This document shows, one piece after another, positions 1-5,939 of a stretch of DNA of 8,745 nt (position 1 is the first letter of the stretch; every line of letters starts with the position of its first letter). The notes under the pieces were generated by a model, which was given only the letters and a program-made list of their open reading frames with translations, ran no database searches and was not told the origin of the DNA. The stretch is from Streptococcaceae bacterium (lineage in GTDB: Bacteria > Bacillota > Bacilli > Lactobacillales > Streptococcaceae), in contig JAITWV010000064.1 in assembly GCA_031285105.1 (NCBI GenBank), forward strand, positions 1-8,745, given 5' to 3'. A program made the position numbers and the translations under genes.

Positions 1-597
1 AAAAAAGTTGGAACAAGCACAAAAGGAAATTACCAAGTGAAAGGTTTGCAAGAAAATACAGAATACTCATTTTATGTAAAAGCAGTTGCAAATTCTGGTG
101 ATGTTTCAGACGCTTCAGAAACATTCAAAGTAAAAACATTAGAAAATCAAAAAGGCGAAAAACCAACGACTCCAGGTAAACCAATGGAAATGGGCATTAC
201 TGAAACATCCGTTACACTTATGTGGACCCCTTCAAGTCACTCAGCAGGAATTAAAGAATATGAAGTGTACCGTGATGGTGAAAAAATTGCGACTACAACT
301 AAGGGAAATCATAAAGATAATGGTTTGAATAAAGGAACAGAGTATAAATATTCAATTCGAGCAATCTCAAAAGATGGAAAAGTCTCAGATGCTAGTGATG
401 AATTGAAAGTCAAAACGAAAGGAAATAGTGTTCGTGCGTTTACATTAGGCTCACTTTCAAGTCCTGAAATGTATGGAGTAGGTGAAAAAGTTTCATATAA
501 AGGAAAAATGTATGAAGTGGTTCAATCACACAGCAATTATGGTGATGAAAGTTGGGCACCAGACTCAACAGGCGCATTATTTAAATTAGCAAATTAA
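1..597 (+). CDS. C-terminal part of a secreted chitin-binding protein (FnIII-FnIII-CBM5/12), 5' end outside the window
   Basis: The frame is open from the first base, so the true start and the N-terminal domain lie outside the window; 198 residues are visible. Residues 1-48 are the end of a fibronectin type III repeat (YQVKGLQENTEYSFYVKA). Residues about 54-141 are a complete second repeat with the same ending (TEYKYSIRA, then KVKTKG). Residues about 144-198 resemble a CBM5/12 chitin-binding module, with a YGVGEKVSYKGKMYEVVQSH core followed by a conserved Trp in ESWAP. This arrangement is known at the C-terminus of secreted GH18 chitinases and of AA10 lytic polysaccharide monooxygenases in Listeria and enterococcal relatives. 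The visible part cannot tell which catalytic domain is upstream. The role, by family, is to hold an extracellular enzyme on chitin. The module lacks the usual leading Trp and has Phe in that area (VRAF). The gene ends in a strong terminator and converges on the regulator at 771-2264. Confidence 0.85.
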   Translation, partial: KKVGTSTKGNYQVKGLQENTEYSFYVKAVANSGDVSDASETFKVKTLENQKGEKPTTPGKPMEMGITETSVTLMWTPSSHSAGIKEYEVYRDGEKIATTTKGNHKDNGLNKGTEYKYSIRAISKDGKVSDASDELKVKTKGNSVRAFTLGSLSSPEMYGVGEKVSYKGKMYEVVQSHSNYGDESWAPDSTGALFKLAN

Positions 598-598
598 G

Positions 599-652
599 AA
601 AAAAAGAGGTTAAGACATGCGAAGTTTTTCGTGTGTTTTGACCTCTTTTTTT
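599..652. terminator. Bidirectional Rho-independent terminator between convergent genes
   Basis: Left arm 599-621 pairs with right arm 630-652 (AAAAAAGAGGT with ACCTCTTTTTT, then about 11 more pairs including G-T) around an 8-base loop. There is a T-run at the right end for the plus strand and an A-run at the left end, which is a T-run for the minus strand. It directly follows the stop of the chitin-binding gene. It is also the only clear terminator for the minus-strand regulator, whose stop is about 119 bases away. Confidence 0.88.
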
Positions 653-770
653 AAAGTGAAGAAAAGTATTTAAAATAATAGCGCAAGTTCGTTTAATTGT
701 AAAAAAATGTTGATTTTATGTGTATCTAATAAAAAATTTCTCTTAAATAACATCTGTAAAATGAAACATG

Positions 771-2264
771 CTAGCTTTTATAGTTATGCGTTTTTTTTAA
801 AATAGAATCTTGAATATTATGAATTAATGTTGGTATTTCTGCCTCAGTAAAATGTTGTTCCCAATGAAATTGTGGTGTTTTTCCAAAACAACTGGTTAGT
901 CGAGGGTTCGTAACAATAGCAAAATCAAAACTTTCATCGGCTTGATAAATATTTTTCGTAACGACATTTGGCAATAATTCTAGTGCTTGTCTTATTTTTG
1001 GATGATACGGATGAGCAGATTCAATCGCTAGACCTACACTAAATTTGACGCTGGTTTGTCTTTGTACCATATCATTTACATATCGCTCAAGACGAGTAGT
1101 CAATCTATGTGAAAAAGAATGAAGGTTGATTGGACCAAAATAACTTTCTAGGCGATAATGATAATCTTCAAGGATGTGCTTAATTTCATTTTGAGTATGA
1201 GTAAACTTATTAGAAATGTGTTTATAACCTAAGGACTCCATGCTAATAATCGAATCATCAATAAAATATTGAAGAAAAGAAAGGTAATAAATCATCTCTT
1301 TTACTTCAGACTCTTTTTCTTTATTACATAAATTATTTTTAGAAAGTTGCTTAAATAAAAAACTTGAAGCTAAGGTTATATTATGGGTAGGATTCAGTCT
1401 TGGTAGAAAAGAAATACATCCTTTTTCTAAATCTGAAATAGAAAAATTATACATCAACCAAACTAATCTTAGGTAGGTGTTTTCTTTATTCAACACCTCA
1501 ATTTCATTTAAGGGAAATTCAGTTGGTAAAAATATTGGAATATTTTCTTTTAATAATTGCGATAATTCTTCTTGGTTTTTAGTCGTAAATGATTTGTTTT
1601 GTTGCGCCCTTTGAATCATGATGGCAAACAAAAAAGATAATTGAAATTGAAAAGATAAGGTTATTTTGCGCTTATTTTCCTTTGTATAGGCACAGACAAG
1701 TTCTAAGGCGTCTGATTGTGCAATCTCAAAAGGCCAAATCGTTTCATTACCAATTGTCCAAAGCAAAAAGAAGAAGAAGGTGCGAATACCAAATTCTTTA
1801 CCGATGATTTGAAGTGGTTGATTGGCTTGTTGAGGAAATCGAATATTAAATTTTTTGGCAAATGTTGTTAATTGAGAAATTTTTCGATAAAAAGTTGCAC
1901 GAGAAATTTTATTTTCTTCTAAAAAGTCTTCAAATAATTGTTCCTTCTTTTTTAATAAAGAGACCAAAAATTTATAAACAACAGACTGGTTAATTAACTT
2001 AATTCGATATTCTGATGAGCAAGGAAAATCTTTATGAATAAAAATCGTACCATTTGCTATAGTCAGCATCCCCTCATCAAAATCAAATTTGCGAAAATCT
2101 TCTTCTATGCGTGTCAAAATTCGTGCCATTTGATTGTAGGTAAAATGAAATTTGTGTGCTAATTGAGTGATGTTTAATAATTGTCCTTTGTTTTTTGCTA
2201 GAAAGATCCCAACGTTTAATCGATCAATTTCTAAATCATTAAAAAATATTTTATTTATCTCCAA
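771..2264 (-). CDS. Mga-family helix-turn-helix transcriptional regulator
   Basis: The product is 497 residues from the preferred TTG start, a normal length for Mga/AtxA-like regulators. The numbering below is from that start. An N-terminal helix-turn-helix lies at about 27-57 (LLNITQLAHKFHFTYNQMAR). A second lies at about 108-141 (LFEDFLEENKISRATFYRKI), matching the paired DNA-binding domains of this family. A long helical middle (about 160-380) fits the PRD-like region, and the end (about 405-490, SVGLAIESAHPYHPKIRQ onward) fits the EIIB-like domain. In this family, phosphorylation of the PRD region can link activity to sugar transport; no phospho-site is assigned here. Family members often activate surface and virulence genes. 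The target cannot be read from the sequence: the neighbours are a convergent chitin-binding gene and an upstream membrane protein that has its own terminator. No convincing promoter was found in 2298-2360. The in-frame TTG at 2297 would add 11 residues but has no good ribosome site. Confidence 0.87.
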   Translation of the reverse strand: MEINKIFFNDLEIDRLNVGIFLAKNKGQLLNITQLAHKFHFTYNQMARILTRIEEDFRKFDFDEGMLTIANGTIFIHKDFPCSSEYRIKLINQSVVYKFLVSLLKKKEQLFEDFLEENKISRATFYRKISQLTTFAKKFNIRFPQQANQPLQIIGKEFGIRTFFFFLLWTIGNETIWPFEIAQSDALELVCAYTKENKRKITLSFQFQLSFLFAIMIQRAQQNKSFTTKNQEELSQLLKENIPIFLPTEFPLNEIEVLNKENTYLRLVWLMYNFSISDLEKGCISFLPRLNPTHNITLASSFLFKQLSKNNLCNKEKESEVKEMIYYLSFLQYFIDDSIISMESLGYKHISNKFTHTQNEIKHILEDYHYRLESYFGPINLHSFSHRLTTRLERYVNDMVQRQTSVKFSVGLAIESAHPYHPKIRQALELLPNVVTKNIYQADESFDFAIVTNPRLTSCFGKTPQFHWEQHFTEAEIPTLIHNIQDSILKKTHNYKS

Positions 2265-2280
2265 AATTACATTACCTCTC
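2262..2280 (-). promoter_or_regulatory. Ribosome binding site and TTG start of the Mga-like regulator
   Basis: Read on the minus strand, GAGAGG (2280-2275) is followed after 10 bases by TTG (2264-2262), giving a protein that begins (M)EINKIFFNDLEI. The 2297 TTG has only AT-rich sequence before it. The ATG between the ribosome site and the TTG (2272-2270) is out of frame and immediately followed by TAA. The start choice rests on spacing and is not proven. Confidence 0.6.
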
Positions 2281-2360
2281 TTACAAATAATTATCAATTA
2301 GACTATATGTTATATATTGTCATTTTACCAAAAAAAAACTTGTGATTTTGACAACAAAAT

Positions 2361-2402
2361 AAAAAAACTCAGATTTAAGAAATTTCTTGAATTTGAGTTT
2401 TC
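2361..2402 (-). terminator. Rho-independent terminator of the small membrane protein gene
   Basis: Arms 2364-2380 and 2385-2401 pair almost without interruption, with two G-T pairs and a loop of about 4 bases. On the minus strand the stem is followed by seven T (complement of 2361-2367). It lies 15 bases after the stop of the 2417-2845 gene and upstream of the regulator, so it separates the two minus-strand genes into different units. Confidence 0.87.
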
Positions 2403-2416
2403 TATTTTAACATAGC
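2401..2416. repeat. Left copy of a 16-bp direct repeat flanking the 2417-2845 gene (15/16 identical)
   Basis: The copy reads TCTATTTTAACATAGC and ends directly against the last base of the stop codon of the gene. The partner at 2872-2887 differs at one base, and the last 12 bases are identical. In AT-rich DNA, repeats of this size can arise by chance; the position is what makes it notable. Confidence 0.6.
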
Positions 2417-2845
2417 TTAAAAAATTCTAGTAGCTCTTTTTGTTAGATTTAAATACCGCAAATATTCTCTAGAAAAAATTCGATAATATCTTTGAACTTT
2501 TTTTAATTCTCGTTTTGAAAGAGGCTTGGAAGAATCAATTGTTGATAAAAAGTTTAATTTATTAAGGAAATTATCATTGAAGTAAAAAAGCAGACTATAT
2601 TTTTCTAGAGTTCTTTTCAGATTTTTTGATAATTGCACCAGTCGTGGTAAATTTCTTTCTCGAATTTCTTTTTTACTTAAAATATCGGTTAGTTCATGAT
2701 TGGGAATAAATATTTTTTCGATAAGTAAGCGAAAAGTATCAATGTCTTGTTTTCTTTTGAAGAAACTAAAAACAAGTAAGATTAAAAAAATAAAAATTAG
2801 TAGCGGCAAGGTTATTTTTACCCATTCCAAAACAGTTAGCTCCAT
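2417..2845 (-). CDS. Uncharacterised single-pass membrane protein, 142 residues
   Basis: I do not recognise the family. The protein starts at ATG 2845 with a good ribosome site (GAAGAGG, 8 bases upstream). Residues about 9-29 are one strongly hydrophobic segment (VKITLPLLIFIFLILLVFSF) followed by KRK. This predicts a short outside N-terminus and a cytoplasmic body of about 110 residues by the positive-inside rule. The body is rich in Lys, Arg, Leu and aromatic residues and is probably helical. It includes RLVQLSKNLKRTLEKY and a basic C-terminal stretch (SKRELKKVQRYYRIFSREYL). There is no signal-peptidase site, lipobox or catalytic motif. A predicted promoter (2880-2909) and a strong terminator (2361-2402) make it a single-gene unit. 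It lies upstream of an Mga-like regulator on the same strand, so a regulatory link is possible but not shown. Confidence 0.78.
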   Translation of the reverse strand: MELTVLEWVKITLPLLIFIFLILLVFSFFKRKQDIDTFRLLIEKIFIPNHELTDILSKKEIRERNLPRLVQLSKNLKRTLEKYSLLFYFNDNFLNKLNFLSTIDSSKPLSKRELKKVQRYYRIFSREYLRYLNLTKRATRIF

Positions 2846-2871
2846 TTACATGACCTCTTCAATTTTAATTT

Positions 2872-2887
2872 TCTTTTTTAACATAGC
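2872..2887. repeat. Right copy of the 16-bp direct repeat
   Basis: The copy reads TCTTTTTTAACATAGC, in the same orientation as 2401-2416 with one mismatch. On the minus strand it contains the proposed -10 box TATGTT of the 2417-2845 gene, so it may be preserved for promoter reasons rather than being a trace of insertion. Confidence 0.6.
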
Positions 2888-2909
2888 ATATAAACAATAA
2901 AAATTCCAA
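2880..2909 (-). promoter_or_regulatory. Predicted sigma-A promoter of the small membrane protein gene
   Basis: On the minus strand, TTGGAA (2909-2904) and TATGTT (2885-2880) are separated by 18 bases. Each box matches the consensus at four or five positions. The expected transcript start is about 20-30 bases before the ATG at 2845, leaving room for the GAAGAGG ribosome site. Confidence 0.5.
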
Positions 2910-3077
2910 ATATCTGCTTATATTCCTAAAATAACTAAAATATTTTTGATTTAAAGAGACTAAAAAAGAATGTTTGCAAAAGAAAAATAATAAAATTACC
3001 ATTAATTTTCATGTTATTCAAATTGAGTTGCTAGAATTTGTTTATAACCTAACTATAAATATAAAAGGAGTTTTGAA

Positions 3078-3499
3078 ATGAAAAGAAGTAAATCATTCGT
3101 TTTGTCAACTTTCATTTTAGGAAGTCTATTGCTAACAGGCTGTTCAAATAATGAAACAAGTAAGTCCACTAATAAGCCGGAGGAATTTTATTTCATTGTC
3201 GTGCTGGAAAAGACCGAACTGGAGTAGTTGCCATGCTTTTATTAGGGTTAGCAGACGTGCAATATACAGAAATTGTTGATGATTATACCCTTACCTATGA
3301 AAATATCAAGGATTCAAAATTAATCATGGATAAGGTGAAAGAATATCCGATGGAATTATTTTTGTCAAATGCCCAAATAATTGAAACAGTAATGGAATAT
3401 CTTTATGAAAAATATGGTACTTTTTATAATTATTTTCAAGAACTAGGATTATCAGAACAAGAAATTAACCACTTAAAAGAACGTATGTTTTATCGTTAA
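3078..3499 (+). pseudogene. Degraded lipoprotein tyrosine phosphatase (Y_phosphatase3 type), internal out-of-frame deletion
   Basis: An intact ribosome site (AAAAGGAG, 7 bases before the start) and ATG at 3078 begin a typical lipoprotein signal: MKRSKS, a hydrophobic stretch, then the lipobox LLLTGC with Cys 22. That frame stops at 3225-3227 after 49 codons. From 3176 another frame is open and encodes FHCRAGKDRTG (P-loop 3194-3223, nucleophile Cys at 3197-3199). It continues to 3499 with a helical tail (EKYGTFYNYFQELGLSEQE) typical of the end of HCxxGKDRTG phosphatases such as Listeria LipA and mycobacterial MptpB. Those enzymes run to roughly 270-330 residues and carry a long N-terminal catalytic half. 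Here only about 35 residues plus about 107 remain, so roughly half the gene is missing and the ends are joined in different frames. The first ATG in the second frame (3233) lies after the catalytic loop, so any product from there should be inactive. The deletion is inferred from family length. Confidence 0.82.
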
Positions 3500-3577
3500 A
3501 AATAAATTTAGAAAAGAATAAATCTCAAATTTTGTAAATAGAAAGTCGTTTTTTAAGATTATGAAAAGTAATTCAAC

Positions 3578-3622
3578 ATTTGATGATTCGTTATGATATT
3601 TTTTAGTAAGGAATCATCAAAT
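3578..3622. repeat. Perfect 12-bp inverted repeat upstream of the nitroreductase
   Basis: ATTTGATGATTC (3578-3589) and GAATCATCAAAT (3611-3622) are exact reverse complements separated by 21 bases. The right arm ends 25 bases before the ATG at 3648. There is no T-run on either side, so it is not an intrinsic terminator. Its position suggests an operator for a dimeric regulator or a stem-loop in the 5' leader. Possible weak -10 sequences lie between and beside the arms (TATGAT 3592-3597, GATATT 3595-3600), but no good -35 box is visible. Confidence 0.55.
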
Positions 3623-3647
3623 ATAATCTAGGGGAGTAGCAGAAAAT

Positions 3648-4259
3648 ATGGAATTTAATGAATTAAATGAGTCAAGACATGCTGTTAGAAATTTTGATGG
3701 GAAGAAAATTTCTATAGAAGAAGTCAAACAAATTTTACAAGAAGCAACTCTTGCACCAAGCGGGCACAATATTCAATCTTGGCATTTTGTGCTTGTTGAT
3801 AATGATACAGTAAAAAAAGCACTATTTAAAGAAGTTCATCCAAATAATCATGAGCAAATCAATCAAGCAGGAGCAACTCTTGTCTTATTTGGTGACACAA
3901 AGTTATCTGAGAGATCAGATGAAATTTTGAATGCACCAGACAATCAAATGAATGAAGAAATCAAAGATTACTTAAAAGCACGAGTTCCAGGAATGTTTGC
4001 AAAAATGAGCCAAGAAGATTTGAATGAATATATTTCAATTAATTCAGGGTTGGTTACGATGAATTTACTTTTAGCAATTAAAAATCATGGATATGAAAGT
4101 AACGTTATTCTTGGTTTCACACGAACAGAGGCAATCAATGAAATTTTGAATATCGACTTGCGTTTTAAACCTGAGTTAATTATTCCATTTGGCACTTCAG
4201 ATGAGAAGGGTTATCCAAGTTATCGTTTTCCATTAGATAAGATTTTTGAAGTTCGCTAG
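3648..4259 (+). CDS. NAD(P)H-dependent FMN nitroreductase family protein (YodC-like)
   Basis: The 203 residues match the single-domain nitroreductase fold in length and order. The N-terminal SRHAVRNF (9-16) is the Arg-rich FMN-phosphate site. Residues 36-47 (APSGHNIQSWHF) are the conserved loop corresponding to APSxxNxQPWxF. Residues 76-83 (ATLVLFGD) and 151-157 (SNVILGF) are core strands, and the end (RFPLDKIFEV) corresponds to the R-x-PL tail of B. subtilis YodC-type enzymes. Such proteins form homodimers in the cytoplasm and reduce nitroaromatics, quinones or similar compounds using NAD(P)H; the natural substrate is unknown. The ribosome site GGGGAG (3631-3636) lies 11 bases before the ATG, slightly far but workable. 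The gene stands alone between a pseudogene and a terminator. The inverted repeat at 3578-3622 suggests control by a dimeric repressor. Confidence 0.9.
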   Translation: MEFNELNESRHAVRNFDGKKISIEEVKQILQEATLAPSGHNIQSWHFVLVDNDTVKKALFKEVHPNNHEQINQAGATLVLFGDTKLSERSDEILNAPDNQMNEEIKDYLKARVPGMFAKMSQEDLNEYISINSGLVTMNLLLAIKNHGYESNVILGFTRTEAINEILNIDLRFKPELIIPFGTSDEKGYPSYRFPLDKIFEVR

Positions 4260-4274
4260 GTGATAAAATAATAG

Positions 4275-4318
4275 ATCTCATCTTTCTAGCACACTAGTGT
4301 TATTAAGATGGGATTTTT
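4275..4318 (+). terminator. Rho-independent terminator of the nitroreductase gene
   Basis: ATCTCATCTT (4275-4284) pairs with AAGATGGGAT (4305-4314). An inner stem of about 5 pairs (AGCAC with GTGTT) closes the loop. A short T-run (4314-4318) follows, and the structure begins 16 bases after the stop codon. Confidence 0.75.
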
Positions 4319-4331
4319 AATTTGTATACGA

Positions 4332-4360
4332 AGCACTCATTTTTTAACAAAGAGTGCTAA
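4332..4360. promoter_or_regulatory. CIRCE-like inverted repeat with a 13-base spacer
   Basis: AGCACTC (4332-4338) and GAGTGCT (4352-4358) are exact inverted repeats. The right half is the full CIRCE half-site GAGTGCTAA (4352-4360); the left half matches 7 of 9 positions of TTAGCACTC. The known HrcA operator has 9 bases between the halves, whereas this one has 13. It lies about 80 bases before the carboxypeptidase start, upstream of the proposed -10. It may be a relaxed or decayed HrcA site, or a similar-looking hairpin. Confidence 0.4.
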
Positions 4361-4392
4361 ATTAAGGAAATAGCTAAAAATAGCTTTTTTTA

Positions 4393-4401
4393 TGCTATGA
4401 T
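4393..4401 (+). promoter_or_regulatory. Extended -10 promoter element of the carboxypeptidase gene
   Basis: TGCTATGAT fits the TGnTATAAT extended -10 form, with one mismatch in the hexamer. No good -35 lies at 17 bases, which an extended -10 can tolerate. Transcription would start near 4408, leaving a leader of about 34 bases. A second possible element (TGT TAGAAT, 4406-4413) lies just downstream. Confidence 0.45.
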
Positions 4402-4441
4402 TTCTGTTAGAATTTAATGAAATAGCAAAAGGAGAAAAAAT

Positions 4442-5854
4442 TTGAAAAAAGGGATTTTAGTTTATTCGATGATGGGGATCATTAGTTTTTTTGTGTTGCT
4501 TTCAAGTGGAGTATCATCTGCTTATGCAAGTGAAGATATTATGACATTGACAAAAAATGCAGTATACAACGTATTAGAAGTAAATCGACCAGTTGCTAGT
4601 ATGGTAATTGATGCACATGATGGTCGAATATTGTGGCAAGAAGGCATTGATTTACCAAGAGATCCAGCAAGTATTTCTAAATTAATGACACTATTATTAG
4701 TATTTGATGCCATAAAAGAAGGGAAATTTGCACTAGACACGCAAATAACAGCCACTCCAAAAGACGAAGCAATAGGAAAAATTTATGAAATAAGTAATAA
4801 CAAGATGACCTCTGGCGTTAATTATTCCGTGCGAGAGTTAATTACCTTAACCCTTGTGCCTTCATCAAATGTCGCAACAATCATGCTATCTAGACTAGTT
4901 GAGTCAAATGAGGGATTGTTTGTTACAAAAATGAATGAAAAAGCAAAATTTTTAGGAATGAATCAAACTCATTTTTATAACGCCTCAGGTGCTTCAGCTG
5001 TTGCATTTCAAGGTTATTATCAACCCCAAGGATATGAATGGCAAAAAAATAACCAAACAAGTGCACGTGATTTAGCTATCATGACTTTTCATTTTTTAAA
5101 AGACCATCCTGAAATTACAGAGTTTACAAAAGAGCCAGTTGTTACAACAAAAAAAGGGACAGCACATGAAGAAACGTTTGAAGCATATAATCATTCGTTA
5201 CCAGGAAAAAAATATGCTCTTACAGGTGTTGATGGCTTAAAAACAGGTTCAAGTCCATTGGCAGCATTTAATATTGTTGCTACAGCAAAGGAAAATAATA
5301 CTCGTATAATTGGCATTATCATGGGTGTAGGTGATTGGGTGGATCAAGATGGAGAATATTATCGTCATCCATTTTTAAATGCAATCTTTAAATATGCTTT
5401 TGAGCGATATGAGTATAAAAAACTTCTATCAGCAGGTGAAAATGAAATAAATGGACAAAAAATTGTTTTAGCAGATGATTTTTATGCAACAGTTGATAAA
5501 AATCAAGAACCAAAATACCAATTACAAAATGGAACTCTTCAAGTAGAAAGTAATCAGCCACTTGTTAATGAAAATCTTCCGGTAGCTCAAGTGAATTATC
5601 ATAACTTAGCTATGGAAAAACAAAATAATCAATCAAAAGAAAAATTATCTGTTCAAAAGCAAATAATTTTACCTTTATTGTTTTTAGGTGCTGGGATTTC
5701 GAGTATTAGTTGTCATTTCTTAATTATGAGGTTTAAGAAAAAGCAGCGAGTAAAGACAAGGAGAAGGCATAGAAAATCGTCCTTACCTTCTTTTTTATTT
5801 ATTTTTATTGGATTTTTATTTATCATCGTGAGTGTGTTACTTTATTTTGTTTAG
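4442..5854 (+). CDS. Serine-type D-Ala-D-Ala carboxypeptidase (low-molecular-weight PBP, peptidase S11)
   Basis: The enzyme removes the terminal D-Ala from peptidoglycan stem peptides outside the membrane, limiting cross-linking, and binds penicillin. Translation starts at TTG 4442 (470 residues), with AAAAGGAG ending 7 bases upstream. Residues 1-29 are a signal peptide with a likely cut after AYA. The three active-site motifs are present: S77-I-S-K80 (catalytic Ser and Lys), S141-S142-N143 and K267-T268-G269. A beta-rich C-terminal domain follows at about 325-390. The anchor is unusual. Instead of one amphipathic helix there is a transmembrane segment (about 407-428), a very basic loop (430-446, KKKQRVKTRRRHRK) and a second hydrophobic segment (449-469). 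This predicts an outside-in-outside hairpin. The gene appears monocistronic, between the nitroreductase terminator and a bidirectional terminator. DacA, DacF and related paralogues cannot be separated here, so no symbol is given. Confidence 0.92.
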   Translation: MKKGILVYSMMGIISFFVLLSSGVSSAYASEDIMTLTKNAVYNVLEVNRPVASMVIDAHDGRILWQEGIDLPRDPASISKLMTLLLVFDAIKEGKFALDTQITATPKDEAIGKIYEISNNKMTSGVNYSVRELITLTLVPSSNVATIMLSRLVESNEGLFVTKMNEKAKFLGMNQTHFYNASGASAVAFQGYYQPQGYEWQKNNQTSARDLAIMTFHFLKDHPEITEFTKEPVVTTKKGTAHEETFEAYNHSLPGKKYALTGVDGLKTGSSPLAAFNIVATAKENNTRIIGIIMGVGDWVDQDGEYYRHPFLNAIFKYAFERYEYKKLLSAGENEINGQKIVLADDFYATVDKNQEPKYQLQNGTLQVESNQPLVNENLPVAQVNYHNLAMEKQNNQSKEKLSVQKQIILPLLFLGAGISSISCHFLIMRFKKKQRVKTRRRHRKSSLPSFLFIFIGFLFIIVSVLLYFV

Positions 5855-5877
5855 TTAAATAAAAGATATAAATCATC

Positions 5878-5926
5878 AAAAAAAAACCTTTCAAATTTAT
5901 CATTGATAAAATTTGAAAGGTTTTTT
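5878..5926. terminator. Bidirectional terminator between the carboxypeptidase and adhesin genes
   Basis: AACCTTTCAAATTTATC (from 5885) pairs with GATAAAATTTGAAAGGTT (to 5922) around a 3-base loop with a single bulged A. A T-run follows on the plus strand (5921-5926), and an A-run precedes on the left (5878-5886) that serves as the T-run for the minus strand. It lies 14-24 bases from both convergent stop codons. Confidence 0.9.
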
Positions 5927-5939
5927 GATTCTAAGATAT

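Noticed and set aside
661..770. Separate terminator directly after the Mga-like gene
   Set aside because: No stem with a T-run on the minus strand was found here; the bidirectional hairpin at 599-652 is the better candidate.
2322..2354. TTGTCA and TAAAAT on the minus strand as a promoter for the Mga-like gene
   Set aside because: The boxes look good, but the spacer is 21 bases, too long for a sigma-A promoter. No better pair was found, so the promoter is left unassigned.
2700..2900. Plus-strand open frame of 66 codons
   Set aside because: It is antisense to the well-supported 2417-2845 gene and its promoter, with a basic low-complexity product and no ribosome site that I could see.
3176..3227. 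Programmed frameshift joining the lipoprotein start to the phosphatase loop
   Set aside because: The -1 frame would be needed, but no X-XXY-YYZ slippery heptamer is present, and about 150 residues of the catalytic half would still be missing. Deletion explains the data better.
3622..3627. Perfect TATAAT before the nitroreductase
   Set aside because: A transcript from it would begin inside the GGGGAG ribosome site, and no -35 box lies at the right distance.
4372..4390. Small hairpin AGCTA-AAAA-TAGCT followed by T-run before the carboxypeptidase
   Set aside because: The stem is only 5 base pairs and AT-rich, and it lies upstream of the proposed promoter. It is too weak to call as a terminator or attenuator.
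4522..4755. Minus-strand open frame of 77 codons
   Set aside because: It lies wholly inside the carboxypeptidase gene on the other strand, whose motifs are clear; treated as a shadow frame.
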